Shown one piece after another: positions 17,050-25,567 of a stretch of DNA of 52,659 nucleotides. The position numbers were made by a program, and so were the translations under genes. Under the pieces are notes generated by a model, which made no database searches, was not told the DNA's origin, and saw only the letters and a list, made by a program, of their open reading frames with translations. Origin of the DNA: an uncultured Candidatus Poseidoniales archaeon (GTDB taxonomy: Archaea; Thermoplasmatota; Poseidoniia; Poseidoniales; Thalassarchaeaceae); NCBI GenBank assembly GCA_902573115.1, contig CACGIM010000004.1, positions 1 to 52,659 of the forward strand. Direction: 5' to 3'. Numbering within the stretch: position 1 is the stretch's first letter; the number at the start of each line of letters is the position of its first letter.

Positions 17050-18765
17050 CTAGATTAGTCGCCTGAGCGACTCCATCGCAGAGTCAGCAACTCCAATCGA
17101 CTCCAAGCAATCTTCAATTCTTCCATCGGACAAGGAACCCTCTGCTAATGAGAGTGCTTTCTCAGTATTCGACCTATCGGAATTATCTGGGCCTATTCCT
17201 GATGATTCTAGTCTATTTCTGAGCTTAATCCAATCTTGGCTGATGAAGTCCAGCATCTCTCTAGCCTCTGATATTCGACTACCTAGTGAATCAAGATCTA
17301 AGGTTAGGGAATTCAGAGACTCAGATGCTTTCATCCATGAGCCAGAGTCTGCAAGTGATTCTATCTCACCTATTTTCTCCAACCATTGTGTGGCAAAATC
17401 TCCTGATGGGATTCTATCTATGATGCTCTGCTTCTGTCTCAAAGCTCTCTGTACAGTCAATTGGGCCTCGCTTTCTCTTCTCAGAGACCTTGTGATTCCT
17501 TCGGCAAGGCCGATGGCCAGTGAGGCGTTGCCAGATTTGATGGCCTCCTTAGCCTCCATTAGTCTGTCATTTGCATCATTGATGGTATCTGGCCCTGATA
17601 AGGAAATTGCATTCTCTGCATCTCCTATCGCCCCAATAGCTCTTGACAGCAGCTCCTTCACTTGACCCATCTGATGTGGAACTTCTGAAACTATTGATAA
17701 CGCGTATTTAGGGTCCTCATTCTCCATAGCATTCCTAGCTGCCGCGATAGTAGTTCTAATCGCTTGGATTAGATGGCCTTCTTCTGATCCCACCGCATCC
17801 TCAGCTTGAGAAATAGCTAAACTAGCATTCTCCCAGTGAGTTATAATCGTCGTCGCCTTGTCTTTGGCTGACTTGAAACTGCTCTCTGCCGCCCTTAGCG
17901 ATCCACTTTCCATTTCACCTATGCCGATTTCTAGGATCCTTCTAGCCTCTCCCTCGTGACCTGTTATTTGTTCGGATTGGGCCAAAACTGCCTCAGACTG
18001 TTCTCGCATTTCTGCAAGGTCTTCCAAGAATGCAAGTATCCTTGATGCTTCATCCTCCGCTTCTCTAACCAATTGTAGACCTATTTCGGGATTCTTTCTC
18101 CCTTCCTCTCGAGCCGTCTTTAGCAAGGAATTTGACTGCTGCAGAACACTATTCCCTGTTTGTATGTCCAAAATTCGTTTTTCAGCCCTCCTCAGCTTCT
18201 CATAGAAATCGGACCTTGCCACTTCTGAACCATCTTTAGAAATCAGTAATGGGATAGTAGTTAACAGGCCGGTAATGGAAATTATGGCCCATGACTCAAG
18301 ATTAGAATTAATTGCCACGATTGGTATGGCAATGCCAAATCCTGCGCCGGTGCTCAGGCCTCTCAATCTCAATGAGTTCACCTCAGTATGAAGAATCAAA
18401 GCAGAGAAATAGAAAAGTAGGAATGAAGCTGAAATTAGTACAAGAACGGGGCCTATACTGCCACCATCATGTCTATTCATTTCAGCGAAGGCAAGAAGAG
18501 GAGGCCACAAGAAGCAGCATGCAGTAGATACTCTGGTCCTCTCGTTGGGTCCAAAGTCTACAAGATCAGGAATTATAAGAGCTGATGAGAATAAAATGGT
18601 GACTGGTCCCAACCTGAATAGCAGGCTAGAGTCACTTCCTAGAGACAGAAATAGCCACCATGCTCCAGCTGCTACCAATGACATCTGCAGAATGAGAGAG
18701 GCCCTCTCCAACCTTGCTCTCTGCTCCGCGATACCTCTATCTGGGTAGTCGGGAAGCGTTATCAT
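17050..18765 (-). CDS. Membrane protein with long helical coiled-coil cytoplasmic region
   Basis: A 571-residue protein of no family I recognise. The first 185 residues contain about five to six hydrophobic segments; the remaining 385 are almost entirely charged helix, with Ala/Glu/Ser-rich repeats such as SGSLRAAESSFKSAKDKA and SGNASLAIGLAEGITRSLRR that recall helical-repeat (tetratricopeptide-like) or coiled-coil rods. ATG 18765 has GGAAG just upstream. It lies downstream of the sequon-rich surface protein and the GHMP kinase on the same strand, with a 54-base gap, and may share their transcript. A scaffold at the inner membrane face is a plausible inference. Confidence 0.7.
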   Translation of the reverse strand: MITLPDYPDRGIAEQRARLERASLILQMSLVAAGAWWLFLSLGSDSSLLFRLGPVTILFSSALIIPDLVDFGPNERTRVSTACCFLWPPLLAFAEMNRHDGGSIGPVLVLISASFLLFYFSALILHTEVNSLRLRGLSTGAGFGIAIPIVAINSNLESWAIISITGLLTTIPLLISKDGSEVARSDFYEKLRRAEKRILDIQTGNSVLQQSNSLLKTAREEGRKNPEIGLQLVREAEDEASRILAFLEDLAEMREQSEAVLAQSEQITGHEGEARRILEIGIGEMESGSLRAAESSFKSAKDKATTIITHWENASLAISQAEDAVGSEEGHLIQAIRTTIAAARNAMENEDPKYALSIVSEVPHQMGQVKELLSRAIGAIGDAENAISLSGPDTINDANDRLMEAKEAIKSGNASLAIGLAEGITRSLRRESEAQLTVQRALRQKQSIIDRIPSGDFATQWLEKIGEIESLADSGSWMKASESLNSLTLDLDSLGSRISEAREMLDFISQDWIKLRNRLESSGIGPDNSDRSNTEKALSLAEGSLSDGRIEDCLESIGVADSAMESLRRLI

Positions 18766-18819
18766 ACTTCCAAGGAGGGGTTGAAGGTCAATATCTATGC
18801 GGTTTTTTGATACAAGTAT

Positions 18820-20982
18820 CTAGCTTAACTTTGAGTTTCTATTTTTGAATAAGAGTAAACCAGCTACAACGAGAGCTGGGGTTGCGATCATCAGTATTAT
18901 TCCGTAATTGTTTGACCTAGCATCTTGACTTCCCAAAGAAACGTTGATCTCAATTTCACCATTCGTACCCGCGGCATTACTGTCCCACTGCAGGGTTAGA
19001 TTTTGAATATCTTCACTCTTTATTTCGAACTGAAACTCAATCGTTCCTATTTTTGGACCTGATTCTAAAGTTGCGGATATCGGTTGCTCTGACCACCTAC
19101 CACAAATATCCGATAGGCAAACTCTGGCGTAAGCATCATCTGTTCCCTCGTTCTGATAAGTCACCAGCAATGTCCCCATCTCCCCAACCCGTTCTCCTGA
19201 GAATGAGGTCTCGATGAGACTAATGTGTGCCCCTCTCTTGGGAAGAATCACAATATCAATAATCTGCTCAATAGAGTTCCCCTTGGAATCTGTGGAGTTA
19301 ACGATTATCTGGTGGAACCCTCGACTCAGCAATGGAATGGATGTAGACTCTGCTTCGGTCCAGTTTACATTTGAGACCAGAAGATCGGGAAGCTCGTTCT
19401 GAGATATATCATGTAACCAAATTGACCAGGCAAGGCGGTTTATATCATCAAGATCATCATATGATTGAGAAAGGTCGAGCGTCAGATTATCGCCCTCGTG
19501 AGCCTCATCGAATTCTATCTCTATCCCATTGGAAAATAGCTTTGGAATAATTGTTGGAGGGCTTGAATCGAGTACCCTAACTGTCCATTCCTCGGAGATG
19601 GTATTCCCTGCATCGTCAATCACCAGAAGCTGAACTGCAATCTCAGTTGGACTTCTCTGAATGTGTCTTGAGTAGAGATCGAGATGGGGTCCATTAACTT
19701 CGAAGCCCTGGTTAGCGGTGAAATGAAAAATATTCTCTGTTATTCCAGTCTGCCTCCATCCGTTGGAGATGTTGGTATGCATCTCTAGTGATACAGGTAG
19801 ACCAGAATCATCAGATGCATTGACGTAGAACTGGATCATAGTTCCTGCTGGAACCTCAATAACCTCTCTTTCTACATCGATATTATCCTGTTCATTGCTT
19901 GTTATAGTACCGGACCAGGTTGGAAAAACGGCATCAACGACAGAGTTGCTCTTCCAGATCGAGGATGAGCCGTGAGAATCAGTGCAGGTAGCGGTTACAT
20001 TGAGAGAGTCTCCATGTGAAAATCCTAATTCTGATGGAGCAAATTCAACCCATGGGTTTTGGTGTGTGTGGACTGTAATGTTCTCCAAAGAGACTATCCA
20101 TTGTACTATTGGAACCTCTAGCTGGCTATCGGAACAAGTAGATGAAAATGAAATGATTCTATCAAGAGTCGTCGTAGAAGAAGATGGGAACTTGTTTCCA
20201 GAAATCCTTGGGGGCTCATTGGCGTCGATTGTTATTCTAATGTCGTATGCTACTGGGGCTTTCGATCGATTGACGAGGAATGTATTGGGTTCTCCAGAAA
20301 TCAATTCCGACATTGGACTGAACCTGAATTCCCATCCATCGGGGAGATCGACCCAAAGCGGTACTTCTTCAATAATACCTCCAACCCTAGGCAGATCAAT
20401 TAGTCTTAGGACTCTTCCATCAGATATCCCAGTCAGGTTGGCTGATTCTGTCCACCCCCAGAATACGTTTGTCCTGTTTACTGGACCAATTTCTGGAGGT
20501 TGAACCACAATACTTGGCTCCCCGACCGCCATCATTGGAGAGTAGTCGAACCTACAACAACCCCCCATATAGGCGTTGGACCAATTTCTTTCCAACAGAA
20601 CCATGTCTGCAAAATCCTCTGCTTCTTCGTAGTCCAACCAACCATCAGAGTTACCCAATTCGGAATCTATTTGATTCAGCAGTCCCATTGTCCTATTTCC
20701 AAGGAGGTCGGTACCATAACTCTCCTCCACTGAAACCTCTGCATACCAAGTCGCATTGATCATTGAGCTATGGGAAATAGGACCGCTGAAATTAAGGAAA
20801 GATACTCCACTGATCAATTCATCATGATTTTGTCCTGAATTGGAGTGGTTTGCCTGATGTGAATTAGTATTTTTTTCAAGCGACTCCAGGCTATAGGAGC
20901 TAAATGACAAAGAAGCAATCATGAAGAAGTAGAAAAATGATAAAAGTGCCTGATTATTTTTTTTGTGTACCAAAATTTCCAC
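18820..20982 (-). CDS. Sequon-rich surface protein with C-terminal membrane anchor
   Basis: A 720-residue exported protein: signal peptide (about residues 11-30), many N-x-S/T sequons, an EF-hand-like calcium loop (D-S-E-L-G-N-S-D-G-W-L-D-Y-E-E) near residue 110, Cys pairs, several Ig-like/PKD-like beta domains, a CARDB-like segment near residue 610 (GTLLVTYQNEGTDDAYARV) and a C-terminal membrane helix followed by a short basic tail. It starts at GTG 20982, eight bases after the GHMP kinase stop, so probably the second gene of that operon. Likely a glycosylated cell-surface protein; ligand unknown. Confidence 0.75.
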   Translation of the reverse strand: MEILVHKKNNQALLSFFYFFMIASLSFSSYSLESLEKNTNSHQANHSNSGQNHDELISGVSFLNFSGPISHSSMINATWYAEVSVEESYGTDLLGNRTMGLLNQIDSELGNSDGWLDYEEAEDFADMVLLERNWSNAYMGGCCRFDYSPMMAVGEPSIVVQPPEIGPVNRTNVFWGWTESANLTGISDGRVLRLIDLPRVGGIIEEVPLWVDLPDGWEFRFSPMSELISGEPNTFLVNRSKAPVAYDIRITIDANEPPRISGNKFPSSSTTTLDRIISFSSTCSDSQLEVPIVQWIVSLENITVHTHQNPWVEFAPSELGFSHGDSLNVTATCTDSHGSSSIWKSNSVVDAVFPTWSGTITSNEQDNIDVEREVIEVPAGTMIQFYVNASDDSGLPVSLEMHTNISNGWRQTGITENIFHFTANQGFEVNGPHLDLYSRHIQRSPTEIAVQLLVIDDAGNTISEEWTVRVLDSSPPTIIPKLFSNGIEIEFDEAHEGDNLTLDLSQSYDDLDDINRLAWSIWLHDISQNELPDLLVSNVNWTEAESTSIPLLSRGFHQIIVNSTDSKGNSIEQIIDIVILPKRGAHISLIETSFSGERVGEMGTLLVTYQNEGTDDAYARVCLSDICGRWSEQPISATLESGPKIGTIEFQFEIKSEDIQNLTLQWDSNAAGTNGEIEINVSLGSQDARSNNYGIILMIATPALVVAGLLLFKNRNSKLS

Positions 20983-20990
20983 CAGCTTTT

Positions 20991-21962
20991 TTAGTGAATT
21001 ATCTCAGAGCCAGAGAAGTCGATTGAAATGGGTAAAATCCTGTTTTCTCGAGGTAGTTTGGATTCCATAATTTCCCTAAAATTACTTTCTCCAAAAACCA
21101 ATAGGAAACCTCCTGAGCCAGCCCCAAGAAGCTTTGCTCCCTTTGCACCCATTGACATAATACTTTGATACAGTTTGTCAATTTCTTGATTGCTTACAGC
21201 GGGGGAGGTTTTCCTCTTTGTTAGCCACGCATCATTGAGTAGCACACCTAACGAATCTAGATCGCCAGACTCTACCATCTCTGCCGCCATATCAGCCTGA
21301 TCTCTAATTTTTCTCAACTTCGAAAGCTTATCTTCCTCGGAAGATGATTTAGCAGCAAGAACCTTGCTAGCACTTCTAGTCATGCCAGTATAAACCAGGG
21401 TGAATTTACTTGAGATTTCGTCCGACAGGTTTTCATTGATTAGTATAGGCTCAACTTCGACACCAGCTGATCCGAAACGAATAGAGTTGAAGCCCCCGAA
21501 TGATGCAGCATACTGGTCCTGCCTCCCTATGGGAGCTCCTAGGATGTCGATCTCTACCCTGCATGCCTCCTCTGCAAGTTGTTCCTTTGATGGTGACCTG
21601 CCTTGGAGGTTGTGCAGTGCATTGAGGAGTCCAACAGTAACCGTCGAAGAAGACCCCAAACCTGTACCTCGACCGGGAATATCTGCAATAGTCGTGATCT
21701 CAATTCCTGATTCAACACCTGTTAGCCGCATGGCCTCCCTTACAAGTGCATGTTGAATTTCATCAACCGACCCGACGTTTTCGATTTCTGAATATGATAC
21801 TCGAATTTTTTCATCAAATCTTCTATTTAGAGTGACATAGACGTATTTGTCGATAGCTATTGAGACAACTCGTCCTCCATTTGGCTCACTACGAGCGAAG
21901 CCATCTAAATCGGTGCCCCCTCCACAGAAAGACACTCTTAGTGGCGTTCGGCTGATTATCAT
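20991..21962 (-). CDS. GHMP-family sugar kinase (heptose-7-phosphate kinase-like)
   Basis: A 323-residue GHMP kinase closest by motif to D-glycero-D-manno-heptose 7-phosphate kinase (HddA-like): N-terminal IISRTPLRVSFCGGGTDL, the ATP-binding PGRGTGLGSSSTVTVGLLNAL loop, an RQDQYAASFGG segment and the C-terminal GAKLLGAGSGGFLL. Such kinases make activated sugars for surface polysaccharides and glycoproteins. I chose ATG 21962 because the family starts with this M-I-I-S-R-T-P motif; the frame extends eight residues to a GTG. It is followed at once by the sequon-rich surface protein, which suggests a link to glycosylation (inference). It starts divergently from pyrB. Confidence 0.86.
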   Translation of the reverse strand: MIISRTPLRVSFCGGGTDLDGFARSEPNGGRVVSIAIDKYVYVTLNRRFDEKIRVSYSEIENVGSVDEIQHALVREAMRLTGVESGIEITTIADIPGRGTGLGSSSTVTVGLLNALHNLQGRSPSKEQLAEEACRVEIDILGAPIGRQDQYAASFGGFNSIRFGSAGVEVEPILINENLSDEISSKFTLVYTGMTRSASKVLAAKSSSEEDKLSKLRKIRDQADMAAEMVESGDLDSLGVLLNDAWLTKRKTSPAVSNQEIDKLYQSIMSMGAKGAKLLGAGSGGFLLVFGESNFREIMESKLPRENRILPISIDFSGSEIIH

Positions 21963-22071
21963 CGAGTTCCGGGGACAGAGTGTCACTCATCAAGACGCCG
22001 GTACACGTAATATGTCCCCACAGGCAATGACAAGGCATATGAGAGGACTGCTTCCGCGATGGAGAGAGAGT

Positions 22072-23001
22072 ATGGGCGACCTAGTCACTATGGACGATCT
22101 AACTAACGACGAGATTTTATCCGTACTTGGGGATGCAAATAGGTTGCTTCCCGTGGCCAAAGGAACTCTACACCTTCCACTTCTGGAGGGTAAGGTCTTA
22201 GCAAACATGTTTTTTGAAAACTCCACTAGAACAAGGATGTCTTTTGAAGCAGCAATGAAGAGGTTGGGAGGATCGGTCCTCAACTTTAGTTCGGTGGGAA
22301 CATCAGTTGCCAAAGGTGAGACTCTATTTGACACCATGCAAATGATTGATGGATATGCAGATATTGCCGCTATTAGACATCCAAGGCAAGGAGCAGCTCA
22401 GTATAGCGCAGATTCCGTTGAGATTCCGATCCTCAATGCTGGAGACGGAGCTGGCAATCACCCTACTCAAACGATGCTAGACCTATTTACAATAAATAAT
22501 TCCCACGGATCCCTGGATGGATTGAATGTGATCCTGGTGGGTGACTTACGATATGGTAGGACTGTTCACAGCCTATCTCACGCCTTGGTAAGATTTGGTG
22601 CTAGCCTGACTATGGTTTCCCCCACAAGTCTTAGAATGCCAAAGGAAATAGTCTCTGATTTAAGATCACACGGTGCCGAAGTCAATGAGGCAGAATCGCT
22701 TCAAGATCAGATTCCAGATGCCGATGTGATATACATGACGAGGATACAGAAGGAAAGGTTCCCCGACGAGGATGAATATGCAAAGGTCGCAGGTATTTAC
22801 AAATTGAGAGCTTCAGATCTCTCTGGAGTCAAGAAAGCTATGATAGTGATGCACCCCCTTCCTAGGGTCGACGAAATAGACCCTAGTCTGGACTCGACTG
22901 ACCACGCCAAGTACTTCGAGCAGGCATTCAATGGAGTCCCAACGAGAATGGCATTACTCTGTAGGAGTCTAGGAGTTGAGGTTCCAAAGAAGGTGAGCTG
23001 A
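22072..23001 (+). CDS. pyrB: Aspartate carbamoyltransferase catalytic subunit
   Basis: Condenses carbamoyl phosphate with aspartate, the first committed step of pyrimidine synthesis. Visible: the carbamoyl-phosphate motif FFENSTRTR (about residues 48-55), the catalytic-loop TSVAKGET with its Ser and Lys, DAVVIRHP-equivalent AAIRHPRQGA, GDGAGNHPTQ, GDLRYGRTVHS and HPLPRVDEI. I chose ATG 22072: it has GGAGAG seven to eight bases upstream and gives 309 residues, the normal length. ATGs at 22012, 22027 and 22039 are in frame; the longest extension overlaps the divergent kinase. The stop overlaps pyrI by one base. Confidence 0.94.
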   Translation: MGDLVTMDDLTNDEILSVLGDANRLLPVAKGTLHLPLLEGKVLANMFFENSTRTRMSFEAAMKRLGGSVLNFSSVGTSVAKGETLFDTMQMIDGYADIAAIRHPRQGAAQYSADSVEIPILNAGDGAGNHPTQTMLDLFTINNSHGSLDGLNVILVGDLRYGRTVHSLSHALVRFGASLTMVSPTSLRMPKEIVSDLRSHGAEVNEAESLQDQIPDADVIYMTRIQKERFPDEDEYAKVAGIYKLRASDLSGVKKAMIVMHPLPRVDEIDPSLDSTDHAKYFEQAFNGVPTRMALLCRSLGVEVPKKVS

Positions 23002-23468
23002 TGTCAGAAATGAGAAGGGTGACGGCAATTAGAAACGGTACAGTGGTTGACCACATACCATCAGGTAGAGCAATGCAGGTAATCAGGTTGTTAAGGATAG
23101 ACACGGACAGGTCAACCCCTGTATCTTTGGTCATGAACGTTCCAAGCGACAAGATAGGTAGGAAGGATGTACTGAAGATAGAGGACCGGGAGCTTAGTCA
23201 CAAAGAGCTCGACAGGTTAGCTCTAATCGCCCCATCTGCCAGCATAGCAATAATCAGAAATCATGCTGTCGCTGAAAAGATGATGGTCGAACTGGCTGAT
23301 GACCTAGTGAACATAGCCAGATGCTCATTTTCAAACTGCATCACGATCAACGACAGAGAACCATTGCCTCAAAGGATGAGGGTAGTTAATAGGGATCCGC
23401 TGGAAATCAGGTGCTACTATTGTGGAAGAGGTCAAGATATTGAAGAGCTGATAGAGAAAATACTTTGA
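23001..23468 (+). CDS. pyrI: Aspartate carbamoyltransferase regulatory subunit
   Basis: A 155-residue PyrI. The N-terminal allosteric domain has IRNGTVVDHIPSGRAMQVI and the nucleotide-site lysine and serine pattern; the C-terminal zinc domain has Cys-x4-Cys (CSFSNC) and Cys-x2-Cys (CYYC). It joins PyrB in the c6r6 holoenzyme and conveys CTP inhibition and ATP activation. Its ATG overlaps the pyrB stop (TGATG), a typical translational coupling. Confidence 0.95.
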   Translation: MSEMRRVTAIRNGTVVDHIPSGRAMQVIRLLRIDTDRSTPVSLVMNVPSDKIGRKDVLKIEDRELSHKELDRLALIAPSASIAIIRNHAVAEKMMVELADDLVNIARCSFSNCITINDREPLPQRMRVVNRDPLEIRCYYCGRGQDIEELIEKIL

Positions 23469-23485
23469 CTGAGAATATGATATAA

Positions 23486-23516
23486 TTTATATTAAGTAAC
23501 GACTTAAACATTAAGT
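23486..23516 (+). promoter_or_regulatory. TATA box with overlapping palindromic operator candidate
   Basis: TTTATATT at 23486-23493 is a good archaeal TATA box about 47 bases before the next ATG. It overlaps TTAAGT (23492-23497), which forms a perfect six-base inverted repeat with ACTTAA (23502-23507, four-base spacer); a third TTAAGT follows at 23511-23516. A dimeric repressor binding here would cover the promoter just upstream of the start point. Confidence 0.5.
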
Positions 23517-23539
23517 TTCTTCTATTACGCCAATTATCT

Positions 23540-24241
23540 ATGAGTAATCAAAATTTGACGCCTATAATGCTTTTAGCTGGACCTGTTTTACTTCTGGGGG
23601 CATTTATCATGTGGCCTGCCCAGACCTATGTTGGAGAGCGCGCAACACAGTCTCTAATTGATGAGGCTGACACGTTGATGCCTCTCCTAGTTGCAGCGAC
23701 ACTCGGTGTTATTTTGATGTTTGGAGGGCTTCACTTACTAAATTCAGAGATGATGGATGGATCTGATGGAATGAATAAGCAGCTACTAACAGTAGGGAGC
23801 ATGCTAATAATGGTCTCATTAGTTTCATTCGTGATTGGGCTTGGTAGTAATGTTACCATCATCAATAATGTTGACGTCCCGCAAGATGAGTCAGAGGAAT
23901 GGGTGGATAACGCATACGTGGATCAGGAAGACTACATGGATTCCCAAAACAGCGCAATTGACGCAGGTGCAGTTATTTGGCAGATGTCGCCTGTTACATG
24001 GGGTTTGGCTATGATTATCATTGGATTGGTTGCATTCCTTTCCGAAAGACAGGAAGGTGCTATGGGATTGGTACTACCAGCCTTGATGCCTATCGGAACA
24101 TTATTCCTAAGCTCCCCGATAATCAATAACCCGGATTTATTTAACGCGGTATTCCCTTTGGTCATGATAACCCACGCAGCACTAGGTGGGCTAATGCTTG
24201 CAGGGATGGTGGAAGTTCCCGGTGGAGCTTCTGAGACTTAG
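23540..24241 (+). CDS. Small multi-spanning membrane protein, unknown
   Basis: A 233-residue integral membrane protein with about six hydrophobic segments. A loop of about 40 acidic residues (roughly 110-145, rich in Asp/Glu) separates the first three segments from the last three. No family recognised and no catalytic motif seen. It has its own TATA box and palindrome, so it is probably separately regulated from pyrBI. Its stop is four bases from the end of the convergent tRNA thiolase gene. Confidence 0.68.
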   Translation: MSNQNLTPIMLLAGPVLLLGAFIMWPAQTYVGERATQSLIDEADTLMPLLVAATLGVILMFGGLHLLNSEMMDGSDGMNKQLLTVGSMLIMVSLVSFVIGLGSNVTIINNVDVPQDESEEWVDNAYVDQEDYMDSQNSAIDAGAVIWQMSPVTWGLAMIIIGLVAFLSERQEGAMGLVLPALMPIGTLFLSSPIINNPDLFNAVFPLVMITHAALGGLMLAGMVEVPGGASET

Positions 24242-24245
24242 AAGA

Positions 24246-25247
24246 TCAAGTATCTTCTGAGAGCCATTTCCTCATCGTGCATGATTGACATATGTCCCGA
24301 CTGGTTATTTCACCACAGATTGTGCAATTGTTTACTTGCTGCTTGGAGTCTGGATTGGCATGCCTGTGGAGATCCCTAATCTGATCTAGAGAGTGGAGTA
24401 GCCCGTGCCTGGCTCCTGGTGTTTGAGACTCCAAATTTGCCACCAACGCCCTGCTCTGCTGTCGCATCGCCCCCCTTGCATGAGGACAGTCTCCGTGATG
24501 GATTGGGAGTCCAGAATATATTGCAAAGGCATGAATTTCCTGCTCAGGAACCCAACGGAGAGGTACAATTCGTGGAACGATTCCCTCAATTGGAGACTGT
24601 GTGTGAGGCGCTAGTCTAACGGATCTCTCGACCTCACCCTTTTGTAAATTCATCAGGACGGATTGGGCCATATCGTCTAGGTTATGGCCAAGCGCCATCA
24701 CGTCAGCGTCTAGTCTTTCGGCCATGGTATTGAGGCTTTGTCTCCGAAACACGCCACAATAGGAACAAGGCATCAGACCATTTGCTTCTGTGTGCCTCTG
24801 CCCTATCGATGGGATCATCTGGACGACTTTGTCCATTCTCTCATAACCCATCTCTTCATACGCCATAGTTTCAAATCTCACTCCCAAAGACTTGGCAAGC
24901 TCCCTTGCAAATTCCATTGAAGGGGCCCTGTATCCGTTGATTCCTTCATCGACGCATACGGCAATTAACTCGACGTCCCTTCGACGACCGATTATTTCAG
25001 ACATCATTGACAGGAGTACTGCAGAATCCTTACCTCCAGATATAGCCACTAGGATCCTGAATGGGGTTCCATCTAACCTAGTTGCATCCTTGGGTAGTTC
25101 CAACTGAATTCTGAGCTCTTTTGACGTTCTTTTTCTTATGGATGACGAGAGATGCTTCCCACAAAGGTGCTGTCCACTGTATGGCTGGTGCACTATTGAG
25201 TCTGAACGGCACCTACTGCAGGACTGCACCTCAATAGCCGAGTCCAT
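24246..25247 (-). CDS. NcsA/TtuA-type tRNA 2-thiolation enzyme
   Basis: A 333-residue adenylating PP-loop enzyme that puts sulfur on uridine in tRNA (U34 for NcsA/Ncs6, U54 for TtuA; which one cannot be told by eye). N-terminal zinc finger C-x2-C ... C-x2-H (residues 10-32), PP-loop SGGKDS at 70-75, iron-sulfur or catalytic cysteines Cys161 and Cys164 (CSYC) and Cys254 (GDCPHARG), and C-terminal zinc finger CTIC ... CQSC. GHNLDDMAQ is the second family motif. Sulfur is usually delivered by a SAMP/Urm1-like carrier, not seen in this window. Confidence 0.88.
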   Translation of the reverse strand: MDSAIEVQSCSRCRSDSIVHQPYSGQHLCGKHLSSSIRKRTSKELRIQLELPKDATRLDGTPFRILVAISGGKDSAVLLSMMSEIIGRRRDVELIAVCVDEGINGYRAPSMEFARELAKSLGVRFETMAYEEMGYERMDKVVQMIPSIGQRHTEANGLMPCSYCGVFRRQSLNTMAERLDADVMALGHNLDDMAQSVLMNLQKGEVERSVRLAPHTQSPIEGIVPRIVPLRWVPEQEIHAFAIYSGLPIHHGDCPHARGAMRQQSRALVANLESQTPGARHGLLHSLDQIRDLHRHANPDSKQQVNNCTICGEITSRDICQSCTMRKWLSEDT

Positions 25248-25321
25248 GTTTGTCCGCTACATTACACATGCTTGAACCCATCCTCCGGTGAATTGATTCG
25301 GGATTCCTCAATCGTAGACCC

Positions 25322-25567
25322 ATGGATGGACCTGAGGCTCTTCCCAATAGAACTGAAGTGGGCTCGAAGAAATTCTCTCCTTGGCCAGATAGATTGGCCC
25401 TTGTTTCACTTTCAATGATTGCTGTTTTTGCCGCCCCCTTGATTTCTTCCTCTTTGGAGGGTTTCCTAGGAGATCATTCTATGATGGCAACGATCTGTGG
25501 TTTTTTGATATTGATACCTGTATTGGCCACATCTATTGGTAAAATATATGTCAGAATTAAGGAATGA
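25322..25567 (+). CDS. Small two-helix membrane protein
   Basis: An 81-residue protein with two hydrophobic helices (about residues 25-45 and 54-72) and a short basic tail. No family recognised. It stands alone, divergent from the tRNA thiolase gene, and its stop codon directly abuts the stop of the convergent membrane-protein gene. Confidence 0.5.
   Translation: MDGPEALPNRTEVGSKKFSPWPDRLALVSLSMIAVFAAPLISSSLEGFLGDHSMMATICGFLILIPVLATSIGKIYVRIKE

Noticed and set aside
24405-24619. Plus-strand frames inside the NcsA/TtuA gene
   Set aside because: Antisense shadows of a well conserved enzyme.
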